A stretch of DNA of 64,000 nt from JAPPHA01 sp965221575 (GCA_965221575.1 CBDCSM010000014.1:558001-622000); one strand, 5' to 3'; numbered from the stretch's first letter, positions 8,879-18,327 are shown. Program-made: numbers and translations. Notes: generated by a model from the letters alone, not told the origin.

Positions 8879-10354
8879 ATGCTTGACAAACCCGCTGCTG
8901 CGCCTCCGATCAAGGGCGTCTATGTCAATGGCAAATGGCGACAGACCGGCCATCGGTTCGAGGACATCAATCCTTCTGACGGAAGTGTCTGGACACATGC
9001 CCCGGACGCAGGCGCCGAGGAAACCCGGAAGGCCATCGAGGCGGCGCATGCCGCGTTTCCGGAATGGTCTTCGCGGCCTTTTCAGGAACGGGCCCGGATC
9101 CTGCTCAGAATTGCGGAGGTCTGGGAATCCCGCGGTGCCGATTACGTTGAAGCCGCCCGGTTCGAAGGTGGCGGGTTTTACGGCAAGGGCGTGTTCGAGG
9201 CAGGATACGTGGAAGAGGTGTTCAGGGCCGCCGCCGCGCTCTGCTATGCCGCGGTCGGCGAAGTGCTTCCGTCGGAACACGGCAAGATCTCGACTGCGAT
9301 CCGCGTGCCGCTTGGCGTCGTCGGCGTGATCTCCCCCTGGAACATGCCCGGTATCCTGGGCTCCCGCGGCATCGCCTTTCCGCTGGCCGCGGGCAATAGC
9401 ATCGTGCTCAAGCCATCGGAGGACACGCCCTACGCCGGCGGCCTGTTTTTTGCCGAGGTGTTCGAGGAGGCGGGCGTGCCCGCCGGTGTGTTCAACGTCG
9501 TGACCTGCTCGCGGGACCGCGTCGGCGAGGTCGGTGACGAACTGGTCGACAATCCTCTGGTCAAGGGCATTTCATTTACCGGCTCGACCCCGGTCGGGCG
9601 CAGGATCGCCGCAAAGTGCGGAGCGCATCTGAAGAAATGCTGCGTGGAGCTTGGCGGCAAGGACAGTCTGATCGTCCTGGAAGACGCCGACATGGAACGG
9701 GCGACGGCCGCCGCCAGTTTCGGCGCCTTCATGCACCAGGGGCAGATCTGCATGAGCGTCGAGAAGGTTCTCGTGCACCAGGACATCTATCCCGAATTCC
9801 TCCGGCGGTTCGTGGAACGTGCCGGCAAAATCCGGACAGGTGATGTTGCCGACAGATCCAACGTCAACGGGCCGCTGATCAACGACCGGCAGGCGGAACG
9901 TGTCAGGGGCCAGATCGAGAATGCACTCGCCGGGGGTGCAAGGGTCGCCCAGGGCGGCGGCGTGAACGGACGCTTTGTCGAACCGACGATTCTGACCCAC
10001 GTGACGCCGGAGATGAACGTCTGGCGGGACGAGACGTTCGGTCCGGTTGCCGTTGTCGTACCGTTTGCGACGGACGCCGAGGCCGTCGCCATGGCCAATG
10101 ACACCGAGTACGGGCTGAGCAGTGGAATCATGACCGGAGACGAAAAACGGGCGCTTGGATTGGCGCGTCGGCTCGAAACCGGCATGTGCCATGTCAACTG
10201 TTCGCCGATCAACGACGAACCGCATGTACCGTTCGGCGGTACCAAGGCCAGCGGAGTGGGGCGGCACGGCGGCAAGTGGTCCATCGAGACATTTACCGAA
10301 ACACGCTGGATCACGCTGGACAGGGGAGGACGGCCTTTCCCGCCGGTATTCTAG
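8879..10354 (+). CDS. NAD(P)-dependent aldehyde dehydrogenase, vanillin/benzaldehyde dehydrogenase-like
   Basis: A 491-residue member of the aldehyde dehydrogenase superfamily. It shows the cofactor segment ISPWNMPGILGSRGIAFPLAAGN, FTGSTPVGRRIA, the general-base Glu in VELGGKDS, and the catalytic Cys in HQGQICMSVEK. The HQGQICMS block resembles the vanillin and benzaldehyde dehydrogenase branch. The reaction expected is oxidation of an aldehyde to its acid in the cytoplasm. It lies one base after livF and one base or so before the SDR gene, so it belongs to the transporter operon. The substrate is inferred from context only. Confidence 0.88.
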   Translation: MLDKPAAAPPIKGVYVNGKWRQTGHRFEDINPSDGSVWTHAPDAGAEETRKAIEAAHAAFPEWSSRPFQERARILLRIAEVWESRGADYVEAARFEGGGFYGKGVFEAGYVEEVFRAAAALCYAAVGEVLPSEHGKISTAIRVPLGVVGVISPWNMPGILGSRGIAFPLAAGNSIVLKPSEDTPYAGGLFFAEVFEEAGVPAGVFNVVTCSRDRVGEVGDELVDNPLVKGISFTGSTPVGRRIAAKCGAHLKKCCVELGGKDSLIVLEDADMERATAAASFGAFMHQGQICMSVEKVLVHQDIYPEFLRRFVERAGKIRTGDVADRSNVNGPLINDRQAERVRGQIENALAGGARVAQGGGVNGRFVEPTILTHVTPEMNVWRDETFGPVAVVVPFATDAEAVAMANDTEYGLSSGIMTGDEKRALGLARRLETGMCHVNCSPINDEPHVPFGGTKASGVGRHGGKWSIETFTETRWITLDRGGRPFPPVF

Positions 10355-10356
10355 CG

Positions 10357-11145
10357 ATGAAGGAACTGCTCAAGGACAAACGTATCGTTGTCACCGGCTC
10401 CTCGTCGGGAATCGGCCATGAAACGGCACGGTTCCTCACCGCCCAGGGCGCCGAGGTTCTTGGTGTCGACATCAACCGGAACTTTGACCACGTGGAGGAG
10501 TTCTACCGCGCCGACCTCAGCGATGGCCCGACGATCGAGGCACTCGTCGATGCGCTGCCTGATGGCATCGACGGACTTGTGAACAACGCCGGCCTGCCGC
10601 CGACAAGGCCGGCCAGGCTGTTGCTGGCCGTCAACCTGGTCGCGCCGAAACATCTCACGCGGTTGCTGATTCCCAAGCTGAACGACAACGCATCAATCGT
10701 GAATCTCGCCTCCTTGGCAGGTTTCGGCTGGCCGCAGTCGATCGACGAGATCAAGGCCAGCGAAGCACTCGGGTTTGACGGAATCGACGCTTTCATCGAA
10801 CGCTGGAAGGTCTCCAGCGAGGGTGGCCGCAGCTACTTCTTTTCCAAGGAGGCGCTGATCGCCTGGACGATGCGGAACCGCTGGACCTGGCGGGACCGCG
10901 GCATCCGCATCAACTCGGTCAGCCCGGGGCCGGTGGAGACGCCGATCCTGGGAGATTTCCTGAAAACCCTGGGCGCGCGTGCCGAAGAGGATGCCAGGGT
11001 GATGGACCGCCCCGGCCGTCCTCCTGACATCGTTCCGGTGGTGGCATTCCTGCTGAGTGACCACAGCGCCTGGATCCGCGGTACCAATGTCCCCGTCGAC
11101 GGGGGCATGTCATCGAACATTCTGTGCGAAATGCACGGGCTATAG
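10357..11145 (+). CDS. short-chain dehydrogenase, coniferyl-alcohol-dehydrogenase-like
   Basis: A 262-residue SDR. The nucleotide-binding motif is VTGSSSGIGHETA, followed by NNAG, a catalytic Ser segment (VNLASLAGFGW) and the YFFSK (YxxxK) pair. An inserted segment between Ser and Tyr (IDEIKASEALGFDGIDAFIE) and the overall layout match the coniferyl alcohol / 3-alpha-hydroxysteroid dehydrogenase branch. It would oxidise an alcohol to the aldehyde that the preceding enzyme converts to the acid. It starts two bases after that gene. The exact alcohol cannot be proven from sequence. Confidence 0.82.
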   Translation: MKELLKDKRIVVTGSSSGIGHETARFLTAQGAEVLGVDINRNFDHVEEFYRADLSDGPTIEALVDALPDGIDGLVNNAGLPPTRPARLLLAVNLVAPKHLTRLLIPKLNDNASIVNLASLAGFGWPQSIDEIKASEALGFDGIDAFIERWKVSSEGGRSYFFSKEALIAWTMRNRWTWRDRGIRINSVSPGPVETPILGDFLKTLGARAEEDARVMDRPGRPPDIVPVVAFLLSDHSAWIRGTNVPVDGGMSSNILCEMHGL

Positions 11146-11158
11146 GGAGAACGAACCA

Positions 11159-12685
11159 ATGGAAGCCATTGGCTGGATTATCCTGCTTCTCGCCCTGGTG
11201 GCGATCGTGATTGTCGTCATCGGCTGGTTCTACCGGCGCGCGTCCAACGAGGTGGCGCTTGTACGAACGGGTATCGGCGGGCGCCAGGTCGTGATCGAAG
11301 GCGGACTGCTGGTCGTGCCGTATTTTCACGAGGTCAACCGCGTCAACATGGCGACGCTCCGGCTGGACGTCGATCAGCGGGGCGAAACATCGCTGATCAC
11401 GCAGGATCGGCTACGCGTTGATGTCCGTGCCGAGTTCTACGTTTCGGTGCTCCCGGAGGAAGAGGCGATAACCCGGGCCGCTCAAACCCTCGGCAAGCGA
11501 ATGTTTCAGCGGGATGAATTGAGCGCCCTGTTCGACGGAATGATGGTCGACGCGCTGCGGTCGGTTGCCGCCAAGGTGACGATGGATGAGCTGCATGAGA
11601 ATCGCACGTCATACGTTGAACAGGTACGGGAAATCCTTGCCGGTACGCTTGCGCGCTACGGCCTGCAGCTGGACAGCGTGTCGCTCACCGCCCTCGACCA
11701 GACACCTTTCGCCGCGCTGGACGAGAACAACGCCTTCAATGCCGTCGGCATGCGCAAGCTGGCCGAGGTCGTCGCCAAGTCCAAGAAGGAACGCGCGGAG
11801 ATTGACGCAGACAGCGAGGTCAGTGTTCGACGCGCCGCGATGGAGGCGTCGCTCAAGCGGTTGGACATTGAGCTCGAGGAACGCCGCGCGGAGATCGCGC
11901 AGCAGCAGGAGATCGAGACCCTTTCCGCCGCCCAGATTGCCGAGGTGGCGCAACGAAACGCCGAAAGCGAACTCAGTGCCGCCCGCGCCCGAATCGAGAT
12001 GGAGAGAAGCATTCAGGCTGCCGAGGTCGAGCGGGAACTGGCGCTGTCGATTGCCGAACAGGATCGACAGATCGCCATCAGTGCGAAAAGCCAGGATGAA
12101 AACCGGGCACGGGCCGAAGCCGATGCCGCGCGGACAGAGGCGGTCAAGGCTGCCGAGGCGGTCGAGACGGCGCGAGCTACGGCGGAGGCTCAGCGCCGGG
12201 CCGCGCTTGCACAAATCGCCGCCGAGGCCGATGCCCGTGCAGAGGCCGTCCGCGAGGCCATTGCTGCTGAATCGGCGAAGAGTATCGCCGCGGATTCGGC
12301 AGCAGCCAGGCGCGAGGCGGCGGAGGCCGCCAGGGATGTCGGGCTAGCTGAAGCCGAAGTCGAGAAGGCCCGAAACACCGCCCGAAACGTCAGTTCCAAG
12401 GAGATTATTGCGATGGACGTCGAGAAGGCCCGGCTCGAGGCGTTGCCGGGAATTCTTGCCGAAATGGTCAAGCCTGCGGAAAAGATCAAATCGATCAATG
12501 TCAATCACCTGTCCGGTGGATTCAGTGGTACTGCCGGTGACGGGGCGTCGCGCCATGTCATGGGTTCGGTCGTCGATTCGATCATGGAGCTGGCGGTTCA
12601 TCTTCCCCTGCTCAAGAAGATCGGCGACCAGATGGGCGTCTCGCTTGATGATACGCTCAAGGACAAGGAATCTGGCAAGGACTGA
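11159..12685 (+). CDS. flotillin-like SPFH-domain membrane protein
   Basis: A 508-residue protein. An N-terminal membrane segment (WIILLLALVAIVIVVIGW) is followed by an SPFH/band-7 domain to about residue 200. A long Ala/Glu/Arg-rich coiled coil (about 200-430) and a short C-terminal domain come next. This is the flotillin/YqiK layout, a scaffold of membrane microdomains. A site GGGAGAA lies upstream of the ATG. It is the last gene of the transporter-dehydrogenase operon, 13 bases after the SDR stop. Its presence there is unusual and may reflect membrane stress from hydrophobic substrates. Confidence 0.88.
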   Translation: MEAIGWIILLLALVAIVIVVIGWFYRRASNEVALVRTGIGGRQVVIEGGLLVVPYFHEVNRVNMATLRLDVDQRGETSLITQDRLRVDVRAEFYVSVLPEEEAITRAAQTLGKRMFQRDELSALFDGMMVDALRSVAAKVTMDELHENRTSYVEQVREILAGTLARYGLQLDSVSLTALDQTPFAALDENNAFNAVGMRKLAEVVAKSKKERAEIDADSEVSVRRAAMEASLKRLDIELEERRAEIAQQQEIETLSAAQIAEVAQRNAESELSAARARIEMERSIQAAEVERELALSIAEQDRQIAISAKSQDENRARAEADAARTEAVKAAEAVETARATAEAQRRAALAQIAAEADARAEAVREAIAAESAKSIAADSAAARREAAEAARDVGLAEAEVEKARNTARNVSSKEIIAMDVEKARLEALPGILAEMVKPAEKIKSINVNHLSGGFSGTAGDGASRHVMGSVVDSIMELAVHLPLLKKIGDQMGVSLDDTLKDKESGKD

Positions 12686-12970
12686 CAACAACGCGCGCAT
12701 GTCCAGGTTGTCGTCCCGGTAAACGGGCCGGTTCCCGGGCGCGGACGGTATACTGGACGACACACGGTTGAACGCTGGACTCGACAGCATCAGCTTTGAG
12801 GGGTGGGTCCTGTCCGAGTGGTGGCGCCGGCACGATGGAAAGCCGTGATGTTCCGAGCTTGTCCAACCACGATTGGCATTCCTGTCTCCGAGTTGATTGC
12901 CGCGATTTTTGACGATAATGAGGACACGCGTCAAAAAAATCGATTTTTGTAGAGACTCGGGGGGAGCCGG

Positions 12971-13357
12971 ATGCCATCATGGGACGCCTACAGGGAAGCG
13001 GCACGCGCGCGCGGTTCACTGGCTTTCGAACTTTATGTCGTTCTTTCCATACCAGCGGCAACGCAGGAGGACTTGAAGGCGAACCTGCCTGACCATCTGG
13101 CCTACCAGAATCAATTGGAAGCCGAAGGACTGCTCGCATTTGCCGGGCCGCTGTCGGACGAGACCGGCACCGAAATGCACGGCATGGGTCTGATCATCTA
13201 CCGCGCTCAATCGTTCGATCACGCGCGTGTTCTCGCCGGTAACGATCCAATGCACCGTTCGGGCGCCCGCACGTATACGTTGCGGAAATGGATGGTCAAC
13301 GAGGGGCGGATCTCGCTGACGGCTCAACTGTCTGCCCAATCCGTATCTCTGCGTTAA
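12971..13357 (+). CDS. YciI-like protein
   Basis: A 128-residue protein with a ferredoxin-like YciI fold signature: GSLAFELYVVLSIP, LPDHLAYQNQLEAEGLLAFAGPLSD and a closing RSGARTYTLRKWMVNEGRI. Family members are small dimeric proteins of uncertain enzymatic role. A second copy of identical length is encoded at 34072-34458. An AT-rich palindrome (12935-12948, AAAAATCGATTTTT) lies 22 bases before the start and may be a promoter or operator. About 285 bases without a gene separate it from the flotillin gene. Confidence 0.8.
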   Translation: MPSWDAYREAARARGSLAFELYVVLSIPAATQEDLKANLPDHLAYQNQLEAEGLLAFAGPLSDETGTEMHGMGLIIYRAQSFDHARVLAGNDPMHRSGARTYTLRKWMVNEGRISLTAQLSAQSVSLR

Positions 13358-13713
13358 CCTCGTTTCGTCACTTTCCGCCCCGGAGATCAACCGGACATTT
13401 CTGCCATCGATCGACCAGGTCTTGGGCGCCCCGATTGTCCCGCCACTGTCCGGATTATGGACGGGGTGTTCGCGCGCCCTGCCTGCAAATCTTCCGGATC
13501 CGGCGTTTCCAGACGACCGTCGAAAGAAGATGGCCCGCGGCGCATTGAGCCGGTGCAGTTCACCGCCGGGTTTCCTGGCATCATTCGGGGTGGGGGACGC
13601 GATGGAACCAATCCCGGCTGACAGCCAAGTCCATGCAGGGGCAGGAATCGTGTCGCTTCTGCCGCCCGCGGTCCAGCCACGGGGTTACCCTCGCCGGGCG
13701 GCCGGACCCGGGT
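13358..13713. other. intergenic region between convergent genes, nothing recognised
   Basis: About 355 bases between the YciI-like gene and the end of a cupin gene on the other strand. No coding sequence, repeat or clear terminator was recognised. Confidence 0.45.
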
Positions 13714-14040
13714 TCAATCCGCAATTTTTTCCAGAAACTCCACTTCGATGAACGCGATCTCGGAATCACTGGCGTTGACCACATCATGGTGAACGCCCTT
13801 TTTCCGGAAATAGGGCACGCCGCGGCGCAGTTCGGCAACCCGCGTCGTGCCGTCCGGCTCGCGCAGGAGAAGTTGCCCATCCGCGAGAGGAACGACCATG
13901 TAATCATGCTCGTGAACATGCCAGCCGGTATTGTCACCATTCGCGGGAAAGCGCCATTCGGTCGCGCGAGTCCGTTCATTCTCTATGAGTACCGTGCCGA
14001 TGGCCGTTCCTTCGCTCGAAACTGAATTTTCGCCCACCAC
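13714..14040 (-). CDS. small cupin protein
   Basis: A single-domain cupin of about 108 residues with the metal-site motif WHVHEHDYMVVPLADGQL and the second motif VPYFRKKGVHHDVVNASDS. A GTG at 14040 is chosen as start because a strong GGAGAAGGGGGAAG site lies directly upstream; a longer version from 14127 would overlap pxpC by 59 bases. It is the last gene of the pxp operon on the minus strand. Small cupins often act as sugar- or acid-binding isomerase-like or accessory proteins; no reaction can be assigned. Confidence 0.8.
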   Translation of the reverse strand: MVGENSVSSEGTAIGTVLIENERTRATEWRFPANGDNTGWHVHEHDYMVVPLADGQLLLREPDGTTRVAELRRGVPYFRKKGVHHDVVNASDSEIAFIEVEFLEKIAD

Positions 14041-14068
14041 TGCTTCCCCCTTCTCCGATTCCGCGCCG

Positions 14069-15043
14069 TCAGGGCATTGTATCACGGATCCTGTCGAGAA
14101 TACCGGACCGGTTCTTTCGTGCGGCAAGCGCCGCGTCCATGTCCACCTTGACGAACTTGGTCGGCGTGTTGGGCTGAAGCTGGCCGATCAGGTCCATGTC
14201 CGCCGAAATGACGGTGCCCAGCATGAAGTAGCCACCGCCCGAAACCGCGTCGCGGTGCAGCACGATGGGCTCGGCTCCATCGGGCACCTGTATTGATCCG
14301 TAAGGGTAGCACGCATCGGTAATGTTCGAGGGGTTCGAGCCCGCGCTATAGGGCTGTTCACGTGGGACGAATTCCAGCTGGCGCCCGCCCCTGAAGCGAT
14401 AGCCCATCCGATCGGCCTCGTTGGCGACCGTCCAGGTATCGTCGAAAAATCCGTTCTGCGCGTCCTCGGTGATCCGGTGCCAATAGAGGCCCGGCAGTAC
14501 TCTCAACTCCGCCCGGGACCCGGGTAGCCGCCTGAGTTCGGCGGGGACCATTGTGCCCGGCCTGGCACCGCCGCCAGGTTGACCAAGTGGCAGGGAATCA
14601 TCCGGCTGCACCGCGCGACCGTCGACGCCGCCCAGCGTGCCGATCGGATAGGTCGACCTGCTGCCAAGAGCGGGTGGCGTGATGATTCCACCGGAGACGG
14701 CAATATACGCGCGCGCCCCGAGCTTGAGGAAACCGAATGACAGGACCTGGCCTTTCCGGATGCCCAGTGCGGTCCAGGTCGGCTGTTCCTCGCCATCGAT
14801 CAGGGGAGGAAGTTCGGCCCCGCAGACGGCTACGACAGCATCCTCGGTGAACTCGAGTTCCGGCCCGAGAAAGACCGTTTCCAGGCCGGCTGCAGCTTCA
14901 TCGTTGCCCACCAGCAGGTTCGCCGCGCGCAGCGCGAGCCTGTCCATCGCTCCACCCATGGGGATGCCAAGATGGTAGTAACCTGGCCGTCCGAGATCCT
15001 GGATCGTCGTCATGATTCCGGCCGAAACGACGTTAATCGGCAT
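14069..15043 (-). CDS. pxpC: 5-oxoprolinase subunit C-like (biotin-dependent carboxyltransferase family)
   Basis: A 324-residue protein of the KipA/PxpC family. It opens INVVSAGIMTTIQDLGRPGY, with GIPMGGAMDRLALRAANLLVGN and a C-terminal IGQLQPNTPTKFVKV block. With PxpA and PxpB it forms the ATP-dependent prokaryotic 5-oxoprolinase that opens 5-oxoproline to glutamate. The family is related to allophanate hydrolase subunit 2. It overlaps pxpB slightly, showing coupling. All three subunits are present in this operon, although pxpA is separated by accC-accB. Confidence 0.9.
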   Translation of the reverse strand: MPINVVSAGIMTTIQDLGRPGYYHLGIPMGGAMDRLALRAANLLVGNDEAAAGLETVFLGPELEFTEDAVVAVCGAELPPLIDGEEQPTWTALGIRKGQVLSFGFLKLGARAYIAVSGGIITPPALGSRSTYPIGTLGGVDGRAVQPDDSLPLGQPGGGARPGTMVPAELRRLPGSRAELRVLPGLYWHRITEDAQNGFFDDTWTVANEADRMGYRFRGGRQLEFVPREQPYSAGSNPSNITDACYPYGSIQVPDGAEPIVLHRDAVSGGGYFMLGTVISADMDLIGQLQPNTPTKFVKVDMDAALAARKNRSGILDRIRDTMP

Positions 15044-15905
15044 GTAATTCCTCCATCAGTCTGGCGTTCGTGCCGTCCGGGTCCGCGTTGAAGTCCTTGA
15101 GTGAAAAGACAACGTCTCGAACGCGGGGCTCGAACCGCCCGGCCTTTACGTCCCCGAGTATCCGGTCGTATTCCTCACGTTCGATGGGCCTCCACTTGAC
15201 GATGTCACCGGGACGGAAGAACACCATGAAATCCTTCAGGTACGGAACCTCCTGTTTCGGGTCGTAGATCGTCATCGGCGTGATTCCGAACATCTGGTAA
15301 CCGCCCGCGCCGCGAACCGAGTAAATGCAGGAGAAAGACCCGCCGTAGCCCACGGTCTGTTTGGGAGTGTCCGTGCGTGGGCGAAGGTACTTGGGCACCT
15401 GAATCTGCCGCGAACGGTCGACCATTTGGTAAAGGAAAGGCAGGCCCGACACGAAGCCGACCATCGAGACGAACCAGGGCGCGCCCGAATGCGCTTCGAC
15501 AAATGCCTCGACCGTTTCGTAACCGTTGATCCGCGCCGCGTATTCGATGTCGGTTCCGCCCGGGTCCTGGTGGCGTTCGCGAAACCGCATGAGCGTCTCG
15601 TGCGTCCAGGGATCCTGGTAGAATACCGGGACCTCGATTATGCGCGTATCCAGTTTGGCCTCGGCCTTCTCGGCCTCGGTTTCCAACAGCTTGAGCCTTT
15701 CCATCAACGCATGGGGGTGGATGATGTCGGGGTTGAACTTGATCTGGAACGAGGCGTTTGCCGGGCAGATTTCCGTTACGCCTTCGATCCCGGCCGAACG
15801 AACGGCATTGGTCATCGAGAGGGACGTAAAGAATGCCTCCAGCGACATCGCCTCGTCGACATCGACAAAAATGTGCTCGTCGCCTCCGAACGTGAATCGA
15901 CTCAT
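15033..15905 (-). CDS. pxpB: 5-oxoprolinase subunit B-like (KipI / allophanate hydrolase subunit 1 family)
   Basis: A 290-residue protein of the KipI family. It contains EVPVFYQDPWTHETL and the family block VSMVGFVSGLPFLYQM, then TVGYGGSFSCIYSVRGAGGYQ and PGDIVKWRP. It is somewhat longer than typical PxpB (about 220-240 residues), with extra length in the N-terminal half. It overlaps both accC and pxpC by a few bases. In the complex it supports ATP-dependent cleavage of 5-oxoproline. Confidence 0.88.
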   Translation of the reverse strand: MSRFTFGGDEHIFVDVDEAMSLEAFFTSLSMTNAVRSAGIEGVTEICPANASFQIKFNPDIIHPHALMERLKLLETEAEKAEAKLDTRIIEVPVFYQDPWTHETLMRFRERHQDPGGTDIEYAARINGYETVEAFVEAHSGAPWFVSMVGFVSGLPFLYQMVDRSRQIQVPKYLRPRTDTPKQTVGYGGSFSCIYSVRGAGGYQMFGITPMTIYDPKQEVPYLKDFMVFFRPGDIVKWRPIEREEYDRILGDVKAGRFEPRVRDVVFSLKDFNADPDGTNARLMEELHAD

Positions 15906-17317
15906 GCCGCCATCTCCCCGTGTCTTGCGAATGTCCCGGTGTTTTGCTCAAGCCATGTCTCCAGCCAGCGGGTATGGATTGCATTGGCCCGCACATCGTC
16001 ATTTCCGGCAAGGGCCGTGAAGAGCGGGGCGGTGGTGGGAATTCCACCGATTTCGAGCCCTTCGAGTGCGAACATGAGCCGGGCGATTGCCTGTGCCCGG
16101 TCGGGTGCCCAAACGATCAGCTTGCCCAGGAGCGAGTCGTAGAAGGGCGGAACCGCATACCCGTCATAAAGCATGTGGTCGAAGCGGATGCCGTCACCCT
16201 CCGGGACGCGCAGGCCGCCCACGATGCCCGGGAAGGGCATGAAGTCATTGGCCGGATCCTCCGCGTTGATGCGAACCTCGATGGCGTGACCGGTCCGGGA
16301 AATTTCGTCTTGCGTCAGCCCCAGTGTTTCGCCGGCAGAGACCCGGATCATGTCGGCCACCAGGTCGGTTTCGCATATCATCTCCGTCACCGGGTGTTCG
16401 ACCTGGATGCGCGTATTCATCTCGATGAAATAGAAATCCCCGGTCGCGTCATCGTAGAGGTATTCGACGGTCCCGGCGCCGCGATAGTTGACGGATCTCG
16501 CCAGCTCGACCGCCGACGCGCACAGGCGCGCCCGCGCCGCGTCGCCGATGGCCGCGGAGGGCGCTTCTTCCCAGACCTTCTGCCGCCGCCGCTGGAGCGA
16601 GCATTCGCGTTCGAAAAGGTGCACGACATCGAGTCCATCTCCCAGCAGCTGCACCTCGACATGGCGGGCCTTCTCGATCAACTTCTCGATGTAGATGCCG
16701 CTGTCGCCAAAGGCCGCCGCCGCTTCGGACGAGGCCTGCGGCGCCAGTTCGCGGAATTCTTCGGCGCTCTCGGCCACGCGGATACCGCGCCCACCGCCGC
16801 CGCCGTTGGCCTTGATCATCACGGGAAAGCCGATCGTCCCGGCCAATGCCAGGGCATCGTCCATGTGGGCGATCAGGCCGTCACTGCCGGGAACGGTGGG
16901 CACGCCCGCTTCTCTTGCCCGTGCACGTGCCGCGACCTTGTTTCCCATCAGGCGGATCGTATCGCCCGTAGGTCCGACGAAAATCAGCCCGGACTGTTCC
17001 ACGGCATCGGCGAAACGGGCATTCTCCGAGAGAAACCCGTAACCGGGATGGATAGCGTCGGCGCCGCTTTCCCTGGCGGCGGACAATATGGCAGTTGTAT
17101 CAAGGTAGGATTTCGAGGCCTGTGGCGGCCCGATCACGATGACCTCGTCCGCCAACCTGGCAGCGAGGCTCCCGGTGTCGGCTTCGCTCACCACCTGAAC
17201 GGTTTCGAGCCCGAGCTTCTTCGCCGCCCTGATCACGCGGCAGGCGATTTCGCCGCGATTGGCGACAAGCAGTTTCCTGATTGTCAAGGTCCGGCCCACC
17301 ATCCACCATCCCACCAT
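15902..17317 (-). CDS. accC: biotin carboxylase (acetyl-CoA carboxylase AccC type)
   Basis: A 471-residue ATP-grasp enzyme that carboxylates biotin on the carrier protein. Motifs: KLLVANRGEIACRVIRAAKKLG at the N-terminus, MIKANGGGGGRGIRV (ATP lid), LFERECSLQRRRQKVWEEAPS, and FIEMNTRIQVEHPVTEM. The start overlaps the accB stop (TGATG). It is probably a second, pathway-specific copy rather than the housekeeping one, because it lies between pxpA and pxpB. An ATG five codons in is an alternative start. Confidence 0.93.
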   Translation of the reverse strand: MVGWWMVGRTLTIRKLLVANRGEIACRVIRAAKKLGLETVQVVSEADTGSLAARLADEVIVIGPPQASKSYLDTTAILSAARESGADAIHPGYGFLSENARFADAVEQSGLIFVGPTGDTIRLMGNKVAARARAREAGVPTVPGSDGLIAHMDDALALAGTIGFPVMIKANGGGGGRGIRVAESAEEFRELAPQASSEAAAAFGDSGIYIEKLIEKARHVEVQLLGDGLDVVHLFERECSLQRRRQKVWEEAPSAAIGDAARARLCASAVELARSVNYRGAGTVEYLYDDATGDFYFIEMNTRIQVEHPVTEMICETDLVADMIRVSAGETLGLTQDEISRTGHAIEVRINAEDPANDFMPFPGIVGGLRVPEGDGIRFDHMLYDGYAVPPFYDSLLGKLIVWAPDRAQAIARLMFALEGLEIGGIPTTAPLFTALAGNDDVRANAIHTRWLETWLEQNTGTFARHGEMAA

Positions 17318-17556
17318 CAGTCCAATTCAACGATGGTCGCCCCGACCGTGACGGGTTCGCCGTCTTCCAGGGGAAAGCCCGAGACGGTGCCGCCAGCGTC
17401 CGCCTTGACCTGGTGAAAGGATTTCATCACTTCAACCAGCGCGACCACGTCGCCCTTTTCCACGGTGCTCCCTATTTCCACGAAAGGCGGTTCTTCGGGT
17501 GCGGGCTTGCGGTAGAACGTGCCCGGAATCGGGGACTTGATTTCGTGTCTGGCCAT
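17317..17556 (-). CDS. accB: short biotin carboxyl carrier protein
   Basis: A 79-residue biotinyl domain, SPIPGTFYRKPAPEEPPFV then VVALVEVMKSFHQV. The biotin-accepting Lys sits in EVMKSF instead of the usual EAMKM. The Ala/Pro-rich linker of housekeeping AccB is absent, so it is a stand-alone carrier. The start at 17556 has GGGAGAAAG nearby. It pairs with the adjoining accC. Such accBC pairs are often found with pxpABC. Confidence 0.9.
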   Translation of the reverse strand: MARHEIKSPIPGTFYRKPAPEEPPFVEIGSTVEKGDVVALVEVMKSFHQVKADAGGTVSGFPLEDGEPVTVGATIVELD

Positions 17557-17587
17557 GGACTTTCTCCCTTTGCTCCTGCGGGGCCGC

Positions 17588-18316
17588 TCACAAGGAATCA
17601 AGCTGGCAGAGTGCCGAGTTCACGGCCTTTCCGATTTCAACCGCATTTGGCGTGTCGGAATGGATGCAGATTGTTTCGGCGCGCACCGGCAGCGTTTTGC
17701 CCCCTACCGTGGTCAGTGTTCCGTCGCGTACCGCGGCCACCGCACGGCTCGCGGCAAGCTCGGGTGCCACGGCCTCGTGTTCGCGCGTGATGATCAACTG
17801 GCCTTCGTCATCGTAATCCAGGTCCGCGAAGAACTCGGGCATGAAGCCCACGGCGCGCCGCGTGTAGACCTCTTCATGCAATGTTCCGGATATGCCGGTG
17901 ACTGGCACGCCATAGACCGCAGCCGCGTCGGCGATGGCCTCGGCAATATGTTCCTGCCGGGCCGCCATGCCGTAGAGCGCGCCATGCGGCTTGAGATGGC
18001 AAAGCAACATCCCCTCGAGTTTCAGGAAGGAAAAGAGCGCACCGATCTGGTAGAGGATGATGTTGACCATCTCGTCGTGATCGACCTTCATCTCACGCCG
18101 CCCGAATCCGGCAAGGTCGGGCAGCGAAACATGCGCACCCACCTTGACCCCGTACCGTTTGGCCAGGGCGACGGTTCCGCGCATGTGGTTGGGGTCGGAC
18201 CCGTGAAAGCCGCAGGCGATGTTGGCCTGGGTGATGTAGGGCATGATTCCCGCATCGTCGCCTATACGGTAGACGCCGAAGCTCTCGCCCATGTCACAGT
18301 TGATGTCGACCTTCAC
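17588..18316 (-). CDS. pxpA: 5-oxoprolinase subunit A (LamB/YcsF family)
   Basis: A 242-residue protein with the family opening VDINCDMGESFGVYRIGDD and the motifs TQANIACGFHGSDPNHM, GAHVSLPDLAGFGRREM, HLKPHGALYGMAAR and ICIHSDTPNA. It is the catalytic TIM-barrel-like subunit of 5-oxoprolinase. The start is a GTG at 18316 with an AGGGGGAT site just upstream. It lies between the ABC permease gene and accB on the same strand, so uptake and ring opening are probably in one operon. Confidence 0.93.
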   Translation of the reverse strand: MKVDINCDMGESFGVYRIGDDAGIMPYITQANIACGFHGSDPNHMRGTVALAKRYGVKVGAHVSLPDLAGFGRREMKVDHDEMVNIILYQIGALFSFLKLEGMLLCHLKPHGALYGMAARQEHIAEAIADAAAVYGVPVTGISGTLHEEVYTRRAVGFMPEFFADLDYDDEGQLIITREHEAVAPELAASRAVAAVRDGTLTTVGGKTLPVRAETICIHSDTPNAVEIGKAVNSALCQLDSL

Positions 18317-18327
18317 GGCGTATCCCC

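Noticed and set aside
15920..17416. Long open frame of about 498 codons on the plus strand
   Set aside because: It lies fully opposite accC, pxpB overlap and accB, which have clear motifs; the composition is the mirror of high-GC coding sequence.
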